From Alnus glutinosa (lineage: Eukaryota; Streptophyta; Magnoliopsida; Fagales; Betulaceae): DNA of 64,000 nucleotides. The notes under the pieces were generated by a model that saw only the letters and a program-made list of their open reading frames with translations, was not told where the DNA came from and searched no databases. The stretch's first letter is position 1; every line of letters starts with the position of its first letter. Positions 1 through 11,689 of the stretch are shown here, in pieces. The stretch lies in the NCBI RefSeq assembly GCF_958979055.1, contig NC_084886.1, forward strand, positions 48,687,654-48,751,653, written 5' to 3'. Made by a program: the position numbers and the translations under genes.

Positions 1-197
1 CTTTCATTGTCTATGAATAGGTTCTCTTAATTTTATACGAAGTGAAAATGTTATAATTTACTGTTTAAATTTTATTTTGTTACATTTAATAATATACATA
101 ATGTTATGTCTTTTAAATGATGTGATAAAATATTCAATCATGTTATAATATATACATCATTATATCTGTGAAATATAATAAGAATAAAATAACTACC

Positions 198-500
198 AAG
201 ATAGTAGTTGAGTTGGTAAGGCAGCGGGAGATAGAGTTCAACTTCCACCCCTCCGTTCTTTCTAGTGGTCGCGGGTTTTAACTCGCTTGCGATAGTAGTC
301 CGCAAACAAGATGCTACTAAGAAAGGAGTTTTACCAACTTACACTTTGGTACGGACTCGCCTTTCAAGGCAGCAGGTATGGTTTAAATCAAACATTTTAC
401 GGCGGGTGGGAACCACGATAGTTATGCCCAAAGAGAATAATTATACTAGTCGCTGATTCCCGCCTTTTTATTTAGAAAAAAATAATAATAATAATAAGCA
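198..500 (+). repeat. tRNA-derived SINE-like element
   Basis: The head resembles a tRNA promoter. A box-A-like stretch near 203-221 (TAGTTGAGTTGGTAAGGC) is followed about 50 bases later by a box-B-like stretch near 268-285 (GGTCGCGGGTTTTAACTC). The unit ends in an A-rich AAT-repeat tail at about 475-497, as plant SINEs often do. A 63-codon open frame inside it is not a gene. No target duplication was recognised, so the borders are approximate. Confidence 0.45.
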
Positions 501-662
501 TAAAATAAATCATTTCTATTTCTACTAAAATGGAGATGATCCTATTTCGTGCATGGTAATAGGGTAGCTTCCACAATTCATTCATAAGTTCTTCCAACAT
601 TTTTATGCTCGTTGCTTTTTTCCATTAACTCTTAACAATGATTCAAATGTATATATTAATTT

Positions 663-2021
663 TTAATCTTTGGCTTTGATGTTCAGAAGATGCTGTTTGG
701 CAGTTTCTGCAATCTTTGCTAATGGCTCGATGGAGACGAAAGAGACATTGGCGGCATATTCTTCCTTCAACTCATACTCAACTGTTGATTTGATGATGCA
801 TGAATTCTCCTCCTTCTCTATGATTTCAAAGCGAAAACGGTACGCACTAAATCCGACGTTCAAATTTCCGCCTTCGCACACTTCCGCTTCTTTGATGCGA
901 TTCTCACGATCAATCTTAGTAAACCTGTCCTTGTAATATGTAATCTCCGGCGTACCTAATGCAATCAAACCACGCTTTATAATCACAATTCAAATCTATA
1001 GTCAATTCCATAAGTAAATTCCGGCAGCTCAATTACAGAAGATCCCAATCCAAATTAGTAACCCTAAGAGAGGGAAGGGAAAGAGGAAATTCAATTACAA
1101 TTCTGTAAATGTCAATCTTTGGGGAAGAAAGACTGCTACTGGAAGCAGAACAGTTTGGATTTTGTTCTGTTTCTGATTAGTTTGGGTGTTCTGCTCAATG
1201 TATAGTTGCTGTATTGTGAGTAGGTTTTTGGGTTTCCCTTTGTGGTGGGGGTTTGGTGAGTTGGTTAGTAGGAAGTTTGGATGTGCGTTGTTTATTGTAT
1301 AGTTTTTTGGGTTCCAGTTTGGTGATATTGTCTGTTTGAGTGTTGAATCCGAATATTATTCGAATTTATTGTGCGAATTACGAGGTTTGACTTTGTGAGA
1401 TAAAATTTGAAAATTTTTGAAAAAGTTGAATAAAATATAATTTGTTTTTGAAAAAAGTTGAATATTATTCTAAATATTATTCAAAACAAACACACCCGCA
1501 TGCTGAAGTGTGATTTGTATTCTTGTGTTTGGAATGAAATTTCTTATATTGATCCAAAATAAATAAATAAATAAATAATTAGAGGGGGGTTCTGAGGCTC
1601 GGGGCAAGTGGGTCTCGTATCCTAAGTTGTTCGGAGCAAGTTTGTCCTGCAACTTTCCTCTTTTAGGCTTCCCAAGTTTTTGTGAATTCACAGTAATAAC
1701 TGAGAATCCAGACCTCGTCGTGCTAGTTTAGATTGATTATGTTCTATGTTTATGCTGATTGTTGGTATGTATGTAGATGGAGGCACTATTAGTGTTATGA
1801 ATATGAAAAATCATTATTAAGAAAATTTGTCATATACCTGGTGGAAATGTAAGTTTGAAAAGGGTTCCAACTCCACCATCACCTTCTAGCAGCTCAATTT
1901 TATCATACATGCCAGGGAGCTCTTTTTCCACAAGTTTTGACAGTCGAAGTGTGCTGTAGAGACCCCATGCTTCGCTCGCTGGGACATGTACCTCCAGCTC
2001 ATGTGAAACTTGCCCAAATAT
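663..2021 (-). pseudogene. PR-10/Bet v 1-family gene, start codon changed to ATA
   Basis: This is a two-exon gene of the PR-10/Bet v 1 family (norcoclaurine-synthase-like or MLP branch), small cytosolic proteins with a ligand-binding cavity. Exon 1 is 2021..1838, the intron 1837..956 is GT-AG, and exon 2 is 955..663 ending in TAA. Exon 1 reads IFGQVSHELEVHVPASEAWG and includes the family P-loop EGDGGVGT. Exon 2 starts GTPEITYYKDRFTKID and ends LLNIKAKD. The intron splits a glycine codon in phase 1, exactly as in the neighbouring paralog at 3197-4563. The codon aligned with that paralog's ATG is ATA (2021-2019), and the frame upstream reaches a stop with no ATG. The rest is open. It is either a young pseudogene, a gene using an unusual start, or a base error. 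Confidence 0.75.
1598..1680 (+). repeat. Dispersed repeat shared with 4946-5036
   Basis: This stretch in the intron of the first PR-10 gene resembles 4946-5036, upstream of the second. Both read 'gcaagtgggtc/gcaggtgagtc ... atcctaaattg ... tcttgcaac ... cctcttttag' in order. It is probably a fragment of an unnamed mobile element or a trace of the PR-10 duplication. Confidence 0.4.
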
Positions 2022-2059
2022 GTTCTCTGAGTGCTGAGATTTTTGGGTTATTCACTGCA

Positions 2060-3190
2060 TTAGTAGCATGTATATATATATATATATACTTGGCCAGCAA
2101 GAGATGCTTTACCAAATTAAATAAGCCAAGTCAAAAAGAGCAAAGAGTATTAAATATCTTTGGGGTCATTTTGGATTAATTAGCTTTAGCTTAACCCTTC
2201 TGCTCTGGTCGGCTAATTGGACGGGTGGGGGGCAGTCATTTTGGATTTTCTGATTAAATCTTTCTGCTTTTGGACGGCTAGAGAGAGAGAGAGAGAGAGT
2301 GATGGAGCTGATAGTATATTTTCAGCTCTGTTATTAAAATTTTCATTTAAAAGAAAAAAAAAATTCAAGAAATATTCTCTCCCTGCTGGGAGCACTTCTT
2401 GAGCTACTACTACCTTGGTCCAAGCTGGTGACTTGAATCAAGCTAGCTTTGAGGCCAAATCTATCCTTTCCATTAATCGTATTTGGAAATACAGGTGGCA
2501 TCAAGATGCAAATTTGCTTTCAAAGGTTCCTGGCAGGTTATTGGAGAGAAATTAGAGGATTATACAATGTCCCTTGTTTGGAAAGGTCACCTGCTAGTCC
2601 AGCTGGCTTTGTTCTTGTTGAGTATACATGTGTGAGTGTAAAAGGATTATGTCCCACGTTGAAAAGATGTAAAAAGTGTGAGTGGTTAATATAGTATAGT
2701 TGGGCCTAAATCTATAGGCTGAACCTTTTGGGTTGTGTGGAATATTAACATGCTATGTAACGTGCTATGTTATGGACTCACTAAAAGACTCCCCGATGTA
2801 TCAATCTCTCTAATAGTTCTCTAAACTATTCGAAAGAGGCCTGCAAGACTTTGTTTTAGTAGCTGAAAGTTTCCGTGAATTCAATGGATTTACAAAATTT
2901 GCAACAAAGCTTAGAAATCATTCATCAGAAACTAGTGAGACCAATATGCCTCATATATGACTGACTTGCATGCAGATGCAGTAAAACTCTAATTTACACA
3001 ATGGGGAAGCACATATATTTACATTGGTCCTGACCACTGGGAGGTCATGGTCGCTACCACATCATGTCATCATGTAGAATCCCCTGCTTCAGCAATCTAT
3101 TACACAGATGATGCATATATATACCATTCATCTTACTGATACATCTGCAGAATTTCAGATCCAGACTAACTACTTGTCATCAACGATGCA
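2060..3190. other. Spacer between the two PR-10 genes
   Basis: It holds a (TA)n run at about 2072-2090 and a (GA)n run at about 2279-2299. No recognisable exon, RNA gene or bounded mobile element was seen. Its open frames are short and lack family features. Confidence 0.5.
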
Positions 3191-3196
3191 ACAGTA

Positions 3197-4334
3197 CTAG
3201 CTAAGCTTGGTACTGTTCGTGGCTTCTTGTGCATGCGTGTTTGATATGCCTGATTCTGATTGAGCAGTGGCTTTCTTCTCAGCTAAATACCCCCCAACAA
3301 CTTCTGCTATAGTTTCAAGTGACTTAGTGGTGACAAGAGATGCATTCTCAGCAAACTTGTCATCTACATCATACTCTATAGTTGATCTGACAATAGTTGA
3401 TTCAGAGCCGTTCTCAATGATCTCAAGGCGAATCCGGTAAAGATGAAACCCCAGGTCTTTATATCCTCCTTCAAAAACCTCTGTTTCCTTTATACGCTTG
3501 TTATCATCAATTTTTGTAAATCTTTCCTTCAAATAGCTTGCTCCAGGAGTTCCTAGCCACACAAAAGAAAGATGACATTGTTGATGCAATAGTTGATAAC
3601 ATGGAGAAAATTATTATTTGCCAATAATATTTCAAATGATCTATGAATGTGTGGAAATAAGAAATTCCATGCTGCATAAAGAGGCATGTTGTTTCAAACG
3701 GACCCCATGAATAGACAAACAATGTTCCACGTTTATTACTGAAGAATTCTATATTTGGAGACAAATTTGGAAAATATTAGCTTGCATAAAAAGTAAAAGA
3801 TTTTGAAATTGGTACCTTGTTAGTAAAAAAATATGACGTAGTGGAAGCTAAATGATTAAGAATAGAAGAATGATTCGGACCAACTACTTCAAAACACATA
3901 AAAATGATAGATGGGCTCGTTGGAAGGAGCCGTGATCTCTAATAGCTACTTCGAGAGAGCTGTAATCTCTTAAACACAATAAGCTGTATTATACCAAACG
4001 GTAATCATCATGCATACTTCTTCATTAATAATCTCCCTTTAAATAAAGGAGCAAAACTGATCGATTACATTGATAACTAGCAATCAAAATAGAACTCTTA
4101 AACTATCTAACTGACCGACTAAAATTAAGATTGACTCTATTAATTCTAGACTAAGACTCCAACTCTACTAAGAAGAATTGAAACCAAACTTCTTAGTTGA
4201 CTCTATAACAAGACTCAAAGACCAAATAATTATGATCATATCAAAGAACCACCGACCATGTCTCCCGAAATTGTGTTTGACAAAAGTCGGAGAAAGAACT
4301 TGCAAAATTGTATTTCAACAAAACTTGATACTGT

Positions 4335-4381
<47 letters not shown>

Positions 4382-4563
4382 GGTGGAAAGGTAACTTTGA
4401 GGATTGTTCCGACACCGCCATCACCTTCCACAAGTTCCACCCGGCCAACCACATGAGGCAGTAGCTCGTCGATGAGCTTTCCAATCTGAAGGCCACGGTA
4501 GACATCCCACACCAAGCTAGCAGGCACCCCTACTTGTGTATCCTGTGAAAGTTGGCCGTGCAT
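3197..4563 (-). CDS. PR-10/Bet v 1-family protein (norcoclaurine-synthase-like)
   Basis: This is an intact two-exon gene. Exon 1 is 4563..4380, the intron 4379..3553 is GT-AG, and exon 2 is 3552..3197 ending in TAG. The CDS is 540 bases, giving 179 residues; most PR-10 proteins are near 160, so the excess is a hydrophilic tail ending NTHAQEATNSTKLS. The start MHGQLSQDTQVGVPASLVWD aligns with family N-termini. The P-loop EGDGGVGT lies near residues 46-53, and exon 2 opens GTPGASYLKERFTKID. The phase-1 intron at codon 62 is the classic PR-10 position. Members bind small hydrophobic ligands; some are S-norcoclaurine synthases and many are stress-induced. The substrate cannot be told here. The intron donor touches a (TA)n run, and the intron holds an LTR-like insertion. 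Confidence 0.85.
3870..4240 (-). repeat. Possible solo LTR in the PR-10 intron
   Basis: The stretch follows the same order as the LTRs at 22.2 and 23.6 kb: an 'AACACA..TAA.CTGTATT' block, then 'TAATCT..CCTTTAAATA', then an AT-rich run with many 'gactct/actctta' words. It lies wholly within the intron of the second PR-10 gene. No internal region, clear ends or target duplication were identified, so this rests on layout only. Confidence 0.3.
4338..4378. repeat. (TA)n microsatellite at a splice donor
   Basis: About 20 TA units abut the exon 1 donor of the PR-10 gene at 3197-4563. The repeat follows the donor GT with nothing between, so length change in the run cannot touch the exon but alters the intron start. 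Confidence 0.95.
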
Positions 4564-4569
4564 ATTTCT

Positions 4570-5335
4570 TATTTTTTCCTCAGAGCTTTATGACTTTATT
4601 GTTATATCTCTTTAGATATATAAAATGAATAATTCTGTGGCCAGAATTGTTTGTTATCCATCTCTTATAAAGACTACATATATATATTTCCAACTTGCAA
4701 TAAACGGCAATATGATCGAAGCAAGTGGAGGATGCCATAATTCAAATGGGCTGCACTTCACTCTAAGAGGTGGGCTTCTTTCTTAGGGCGCCAGGACTGG
4801 GCTGCAATCTTTTGACATGATCTCATGCCAGGCCTGTGGCTGCTTGTTAATGGTGAATCATGTCAAACCTCAATTTCTTGGGCCATGCAGGTGGGCTCCA
4901 CTCAGCATGGTGCCTAGCCTGAGAAGAGTTGCAGGTTCATTTATTCCGAGCAGGTGAGTCCTCCATCCTAAATTGCTCAGGGTAGGTGAGTCTTGCAACT
5001 CCCCTCTTCTAGACTGTCCAAATTTCTATCATTTGGACAGCCTAATAAAGGAGGTTCGCAATTAGGATAATGGAAGATTTCTTAATTCAAAATTGTTTCT
5101 ACTTGGAAAGTCGAACAACTCTAATCTTCTTGGTGTTTAAGTTACGGAACTTTGTGATTAAGACTAGCATGTTTGGACATTCCCAAAAAGAGAGGCTAAC
5201 TTTTGGAAAAGTTGAAATGTTCATTTCAATTTCTATGGCTGCCCTCTTTTGCCTTTAATCAGCCATAATGACATTTTGTATCTGACTTTGTAAAAGGCAA
5301 AACAATCCTAGCCGTTTGACTTTATATCTATCTAG
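4570..5335. other. Region upstream of the second PR-10 gene
   Basis: No coding exon was recognised. It contains the dispersed repeat copy at 4946-5036 (see 1598-1680). The stretch next to 4563 should hold the promoter of the second PR-10 gene, but no unambiguous TATA box was picked out. Confidence 0.45.
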
Positions 5336-5345
5336 ATTCCAAACT

Positions 5346-6993
5346 CATCTAACGCTTTCTCAAAAAACTTGCTCCTCCCGGAGAGAGAAACCCTTTAAGA
5401 GAGAACTCTTTGTAAGCATGTTCTTTTGAGGAAGGAAGCCTCCCTCCTGGTTTATTTTATTTTGTCTCCCTCCTAGCCTTTGGGCTTAGGAGGCTTTTGT
5501 TTTGTCTCCCTAGTTAGATTCAGTGGATATTTTTTTTCCCCCTAGCTTGATTTCAGTGGTGGCTGACCTTCTTTGAGCCATTGTTTGGACTCTGGAGTTT
5601 TTGTGTTTTTTGTTGTTTCCTTCATTCCTTTTTTCTCTTTGGCAGGAAGGTTTTTTCAGGTGTCGGTGGCATGAATGTTGTTCTGGCGTGTCTTCGGCTT
5701 TTCTGGTCGTGTTTTCCCTTTTTTGACCGTATCTTTGATGCCAAATTTAAGAGTTTCTGTCGGCTTCTTCAAGACACGCGCCCCTCAGTAGTGTCCAACG
5801 CCTCCCTCTGGTCCAATTGCCTCTTTCCTCGGCCGTGTCGGGCGTCAGTGCATGGCGCGTGGCCAGCATGCGCCACAGAGGTTTCTCTCCCTAGGCTGTG
5901 TCTGCAGGTCATGCTCTACTTTCCAAGTCGAGAGGAGTGTCTACCGGGTGATTGCTGGTGGTCGACTGGCTTTCAAGGCTTCCGGCGGTGGCGCGTGTTT
6001 TGCACGCGCCACCTCCAGCGATGGTGGCGTTCCTAGCAGCAATAGCTCTGATTTAATGTTCTAGTTTTTTCAGTTTTTTTGTAGTTTTTTTTTCTTGGGA
6101 AAAATACACATAACTCCCTTAAACTACCACATCATTGTCAATGTATCCCCCAAACTACCAATTGTGTCAATGTCCCTCCTTAAACTACAAAAAAATGTCA
6201 ATATCCCCCGAATGACAAAAATACCCTTCATAAAATTATTAAAATAAAATAAAAAGTAAAAAAATATTAAAAAAAATATATAAAATAACAAAAATTTATA
6301 CCAAAAAAATAATAAAAAAACTTAAAAACTGATTTTTCTTCTTTCTTTTTTTTCGCTTTTTTTTTGTTAAAAAAATAATTTTCAGTTTTTTTTTTAAATC
6401 AGTTTTTAAAAATCGTTCTTTATTGTTTTTTATTTAATTATTTAATTATGTTTTGAAAAAATTATTTTTTTAGTTTTTTATTTTCTTTTTATTTTTTAGT
6501 TTTAGTTTATTTTTTGAATTTAGAAGGACATTTTTGTCTTATGAAAAAAAAAAATTAGGTCATTTTTGTCTTTTTGTTGGTATTAGGGGGAACATTGACA
6601 TTTTTTGGTAGTTTAAGGAGGGACATTAACACAATTGGTAGTTTGGGAGGTACATTGACAATTGAGTGGTAGTTTGAGGGGAAATATGTGTACTTTTCCC
6701 TTTTTTCTTTTCTTCACAATTTGTCTTTGTAATGACTTAGATGTTACTGGGATTGTTTAGATGGCTTTGGTGCTAGATCGACCTTATTTTATTTGTTGTA
6801 TGCGCTTTATTATAAAGAGAGGCTCAAATGCCGGTCTTGTAATGTATGTTTTTATTATTTAAGTAGCTGCTTTAAATCAGGTTTATCGTGATTTAGTGTG
6901 TAGGAATTCTTGTATCTCTATTCGTTGTATGCCTTTAGGCTTTTATTGGAGCAATGAAAGGGTCTTCCTTTGTTAAAAAAAAAAAAAAAAAAA
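5346..6993 (+). mobile_element. Poly-A retroelement, non-coding
   Basis: The insertion ends in a long A-run (about 6975-6993) and is flanked by a direct repeat ATTCCAAACT at 5336-5345 and 6994-7003, the signature of target-primed insertion. Its middle (about 5755-6040) and 3' part (about 6720-6970) resemble the element at 10.5-11.2 kb; both contain 'gtgctagatc'-like words, 'aaagagnggctca' and an A-tail. No reverse transcriptase is encoded, so it is a non-autonomous or internally deleted LINE relative. A 604-bp MULE is inserted at 6097-6700. Open frames at 5581-6064 have no recognisable domain and I do not call them genes. Confidence 0.65.
6097..6700. mobile_element. Non-autonomous MULE with long terminal inverted repeats
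   Basis: The two ends (6097-about 6210 and about 6586-6700) are inverted copies of each other over about 110 bases, starting GGGAAAA(A/G)TACACATA and sharing CAAACTACCAATTGTGT. The element is flanked by the 9-base direct repeat TTTTTTCTT at 6088-6096 and 6701-6709. Long TIRs with a 9-bp target duplication are diagnostic of Mutator-like elements, although this target is low-complexity. The interior is A/T-rich without a transposase. It sits inside the retroelement at 5346-6993 and is therefore younger. Confidence 0.8.
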
Positions 6994-7003
6994 ATTCCAA
7001 ACT

Positions 7004-7977
7004 AACTAGGCACTATACATTGAATAAAAATAAAAATAATAAAAAATAAATAAAAAACTAGGCACCATACATCAAAATTCACCTATAGGAATCTTTCACA
7101 ATAACTGACATTTTGGACCCGTCTCAAATTTGACTATTGGGCCTCCAATATATACCTAGAACTCAAGCCATCCTGCCGCGCACTCAACTCCTCCCGATCT
7201 CATAGGGAGCGTGGCCGCCCCCAGATTGATCTAGGGGTCGCCCGAAGGTCACCCCCACCTCCAATAACCACTTCTTTCATTTTATTTTTTTTAGTTTTAA
7301 TTTTTTTTTTTTTTTTTATTAAGAGTAACACATGTCATTCAAATTATTTAATTATTGGTGTTCACTTTGATAACACAATGAATGATTTGTAAATTAAGCC
7401 AACCACAAAATCTAATTTTACATTTTTCCCTATTACGATTACCTTAGTATAAATTAGTGTTTTCAGGCTCAAACGGAACATTTGGGTAGTGGTTGTTCAA
7501 AGATAGGCACTTTTAAACAAGGTCTTTACGTTACGGAACAATATTCCCTTCTTGTTACCTGTGACTCAAAGTCCAATTATTGCCAATTTTTTCCCTAGAA
7601 ATGTATAGGTGTTGTACGTATATTCTGAAATTGAAGCTAACTTTTTAATTAATCCAAAAAGTTGAAAATAATACATCCCACTAACGACCATATTCTTGAC
7701 ATTTTTTTTTTTCTTTGGATAAGGGAGAATTTATTGAAAAAACTCAACAACAAAAAGCGACCATGTAGGCAACCCTAAAAAAACAAAACGCCTAAAAAGT
7801 AAAAACCTGTTAAATCACAATTTTTCTTAAAAGTTTAAACTGATAAAAAAAAATAAATTTAATAATTCAATTATACTTTAATAACAAAAGGGGGCTCATA
7901 CAAACAAACGCATACAAAAAAGTTAGAAACGGCAAACAAAACTAAAATATTACACCCGAAAAACCTAAAACTCCAAT
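7004..7977. other. Gene-free stretch
   Basis: It is AT-rich, with a GC-rich patch at about 7170-7260 that looks like a repeat fragment. No exon or bounded element was identified. Confidence 0.4.
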
Positions 7978-7980
7978 TAA

Positions 7981-8272
7981 GGATTCGTTTGGGTTTGCGA
8001 TTTCAAAAAGTGCGATTTAAAATAACGATTTTAAAATATGCGATTTGAAAAAAGTGATTTTTAAAAATGCAGTTTAGCCTTTAAAATCGCGAATTTATCT
8101 TTAAAATTCTACGTTTTCAAAAAAGCATCATCTTATCTGCGATTTGAAAAATCAGATTTTCTGCGTTTTCAAATCGCAATTTTTAAAAACGCAGTTCTCA
8201 AACGATCTATGTTCTGCGATTTGGTTTAAAATCGTACTTATTGTCTACAAAATCGCAATCCCAAACGCAACC
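7981..8272. mobile_element. Tourist-type (PIF/Harbinger) MITE
   Basis: The left end GGATTCGTTTGGGTTTGCGA pairs with the right end, whose reverse complement is GGTTGCGTTTGGGATTGCGA. TAA flanks both sides (7978-7980 and 8273-8275), the usual Harbinger target. The interior is built of repeated 'TGCGATTT' and 'AAATCGCA' words. There is no coding capacity. Confidence 0.75.
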
Positions 8273-8279
8273 TAAAAAG

Positions 8280-9290
8280 CAATTAATAGAAGCTAGAATC
8301 GCTAGCAACCTAAAGGAGTTGACTTTGAATCTAACCCAAAACAAAATATCTAAAAAAAAAAAAAAAAATGCACCCAAAATCTCTGCAGCATTTCCATAGA
8401 GCAACCACTATAGTAACCACCAAAATTCTAACCACTAGTGTATCTTGTCTATTTGACAATTAATTAATTATATCCCATAGAAGACTAAATAGTTTTGTTA
8501 ATTATTAAAAAAAAAAAAAAAAAAAACTATTTTATTCTTTGGTATGTATATAGCTTCCAAGTAACTTTTTTGACAAGTCTTCTAGCTATCACAACTGATT
8601 TTGAACGACCATTGAACTAATCTTCTTCTTTGGTAATTAATGTACGTCTTAGTAGTGTAACTTGAATTCCTTTTACCAACTCTTTCTAGCAGCTTGGTTT
8701 AAAAAATCATTTTTCAAAACTAATCTCTTAGACAAATATGTTGAAGAGAGGTTAATTAAATATAATCGCTATAAACTATTCTTCTAATAATCCCATTTTA
8801 AATTTCGTTAATCCAACTAAAATAATCTGTTTTGGGCAAATACTATGAAATGGTGAAACCAGAAAGGTGATTACCGGTCCAAATTACCTATAGAAGGAAA
8901 TCATGTTTAAGAAAAGTTGAAGGGCAGATTTTTCTAAAATCTAGGGTTTGTTAAGAGATATATATTAATTATTTAGATATTAAAAATAAAATAAATAAAT
9001 AAATAAAAACGTGACTTGTGAAGGTGGATAATGAGGTAAGATTAGAAGGAAAATCCCGGATCGAGAGCCCTATTATCCTAACCCCCATATTGACTAGTGA
9101 ACCAGCAATGATGTCATGATCATTGGCTGTAAAGCAACGAGGACCTTGTGGCTAGCAGGGAAAGAACTTGGTAGATTTTGGTCCACTATATATATATATA
9201 TATATAGCTGCCCCTCCCTCTTGCGAATATATATATATTTTAATTTTTTGACTTTCTTTTTTCTTTTTCTTTTTTTCTTTTTTTCATTTA
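8280..9290. other. Gene-free stretch
   Basis: It contains A/T runs and a (TA)n run at about 9188-9207. A purine/pyrimidine-rich tract follows at about 9250-9290. No exon was recognised. Confidence 0.4.
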
Positions 9291-9292
9291 AT

Positions 9293-9882
9293 GGTTCGTT
9301 TGTTTTGGCGTAAAATAGTTTAAATTTCACTTATGTAGTGACTTGCATTCAACAACTAAGAGTCGATCACTTTCATCGGATTCCAGCGATCGAAATTCAG
9401 CCACCTTTGCTGGAATCCAACCGGCCTAGATTCCAGCGACTTGAATGATTGTATTTCGGCCATCTGGCTAGAACAGCCAGATTATGGCCGGCTGGCAAGA
9501 ATGTGGCCAGAATGGTGGAATTCTGGCCGGCTGTTCTGTGCCGAATTCCCGTCGTTTTGGCCAAATTCCAGCCACTTTCTCAGAAATCCGGCCAATCCAG
9601 ATTCAAACAAAATTGTCCAGATTCCGGCTATAGTAGCTGTAATCCTGCCCGTCAATAACAAAATCTCGTCACCATTGAATTTTTTTTTTCTTTTAATTTT
9701 TTTATATTAATATTTATATGTTGTGAATAAAAATCGATTTTTATAAGTTAATATGATTGAATGAAAATCTAAAAAATATGTGATTTTTCGTGCGTGCCAA
9801 ATACCGAAAAATGCTTTCGGTGAAAAATATTTTCTTAAAAAATGACTTCTCTAAAACCATTTTACGTCGAAATAAACGGAAC
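9293..9882. mobile_element. Non-autonomous TIR element with CCGGC-rich interior
   Basis: The left end (GGTTCGTTTGTTTTGGCGTA) is an imperfect inverted match to the right end, whose reverse complement reads GTTCCGTTTATTTCGACGTA; both continue AAAATRGTTT. Between 9370 and 9630 the words TTCCAGCGA, TTCNGGCCA and GGCCGGCT recur many times in both orientations, as in subterminal repeat zones. No transposase and no clean target duplication were found, so the superfamily is open. Confidence 0.5.
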
Positions 9883-10182
9883 ATAAACTGAAATCGCATG
9901 AAAAATTATGATGGTTCAAATAGAATTGAGCCAACTCGTTTAACAGGATTGAGCCAACTCGTTTATTAATATCTTGAAACTCGATTCTGTTATAGCTTGT
10001 TTAATTACATTTATTATTATAATTAAAACAAATCTAACTCAGTAAAGCAAATCTAAACTCGATCAATGGAGCTTATCTTAGATAAGGCCCGCAGTGACAC
10101 TGCAAATTAATGACATTCTTTTGAGATAAGATGCATGTTAATCAACTAATTAGTTGTTTCATTAAAAAAAAAAAAAATAGCT

Positions 10183-10185
<3 letters not shown>

Positions 10186-10219
<34 letters not shown>
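10186..10219. repeat. (AT)n microsatellite
   Basis: A simple AT dinucleotide run in gene-free DNA. Confidence 0.9.
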
Positions 10220-10222
<3 letters not shown>

Positions 10223-10512
10223 AGACATATTATTTAGTCCATTTACATCCGAGTTATTTTATAAAGAGGATTAGAGTTTTTGTGTCCTCACAAATGCCAT
10301 CTGGCTTTTAAAATCATCATTAAATTTTAGATAATTATTATTAGATTTTGATCCAATAATAATTTTGAAACCACATAACATTTGAAATGATACAAAAAAG
10401 AAATTACTCTTTACATGCATCCTTCTCACATCCGATTTAGCATTTTATAATAACGTGGGTGTGTGGGGTTTGTTTCAAAATCAAACTTGAGATTAACCTA
10501 GCTTAAATTTGG

Positions 10513-11165
10513 GTTTCTTTTTTTAGTGTCAGATCTGTTCACTTCGACGGATTCTTCCAAGACACGCGCCTCACCACAGTGGTCGCCGGCTTCTTCTGGT
10601 CCAGCAGCCTCTAGCCACGGCCATGTCGGTCCTTCACGCTCGGCGCATAGCCTACACGCGACAGGGAAGTCTCTCCCTGGTCTGGTGCGTGTGGGTCACG
10701 GCTTGTCTTCCAAAGCAAGGTTGGGGGTTTTTCGGTGGATCCGAGGTCTTCTGGTGGATTTCTGATGCTGATGAGGTCTCCGATGGCGGCGCGTGTGGTA
10801 CACGGCAACGGCTCCACCCAACGCTGGTCCCGATTTGTGTTTCTGCTTTAGGGTATTTTATTTCATTTTTTAGTGTTCTTTTCATAGTTTGCCTCTGTGA
10901 TGCTTAAAAGTTACTGGACTATTTGTTGGCCTAGGAGCTAGATCTGCTATCTTCTATTTGTGATGTGTGCTTAAATGTAAAGAGTGGCTCATTGTTGTCC
11001 CTGTAACAATTTTGTATTGTTCAGGTTGCTGTTTCAAGTTAAAATTATCTGGTTTATGATATTGGGGTCTTGAACTTCTTGTTTGTGTTCTTGCCCTGGG
11101 TCTTTATTCAGTAATATATGATAGCATATGCTCTTTGTTCAAAAAAATAAAAAAAAAAAAAAAAA
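10513..11165 (+). mobile_element. Poly-A retroelement, second copy of the 5.3-7.0 kb family
   Basis: It ends in an A-run at about 11148-11168. The segment at 10545-10820 matches 5755-6040 (both contain 'cttcaagacacgcgcc'-like, 'ggcttcttctggtcc'-like and 'ggcgcgtg' words), and the tail at 10920-11040 matches 6765-6880. A candidate short flanking repeat AAATTTGG occurs at 10505-10512 and 11166-11173. The open frames here have no domain. Confidence 0.55.
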
Positions 11166-11384
11166 AAATTTGGCCAGCTCATTATGACTTTCTAAGCATA
11201 GTTCAAATAAAAACTTTTGATCACAAGGCAAGATGGCTGGGCTTGATCGAGCTTGAGTTTGGCTTTTGGTTTAAAAACACTTAATAATGGCACTGAGTTA
11301 ACTGATCAAGATCGACATGCACTTTAATTAACCTAATTTAATTTTGAGGCTATTAATGTTCGATCACAACCCCCCTTGTTAGTA

Positions 11385-11680
11385 GGAGTGACAATTTATA
11401 TTCGCGTGTTGAATTTGGATTACGTTGAGACATAAGTATAAGACTATATAAATCAACCATAACCCGATCAATTTAATTAAACGTATGGGTTATACCTCTT
11501 AATCATAATCTACTAATTTTTGTATTGGGTTCAATTCAAGATTCACAGGTTATGTAAATAATTGTCAACGGCTCATATTAAGCTATGTGTATAAAATTAA
11601 TAATTCAATCTTAACCCAATTTATATAATCCGTTAATTTTATATCGAATTCGTAACGAATTTACGAATTTTGTAAAAGAT
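11385..11680 (+). repeat. Dispersed repeat related to 16905-17160
   Basis: The block 'ATAAATCAACCATAACCCGA' followed by 'TCAATTTAATTAAACG' matches 'ATAAGTTAACCTTAACTTGA' followed by 'CCAATTTAATTAAACA' at 17.07 kb, with further similarity on both sides in the same orientation. It is a remnant of an unidentified family. Confidence 0.35.
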
Positions 11681-11689
11681 TGTGCTCCC

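Noticed and set aside
265-456. A 63-codon frame as a small gene
   Set aside because: It overlaps the SINE-like element and has no recognisable features.
5581-6064. Open frames of 151 and 70 codons as genes
   Set aside because: They lie within a poly-A retroelement that has a degenerate relative at 10.5 kb in which the frame is not kept.
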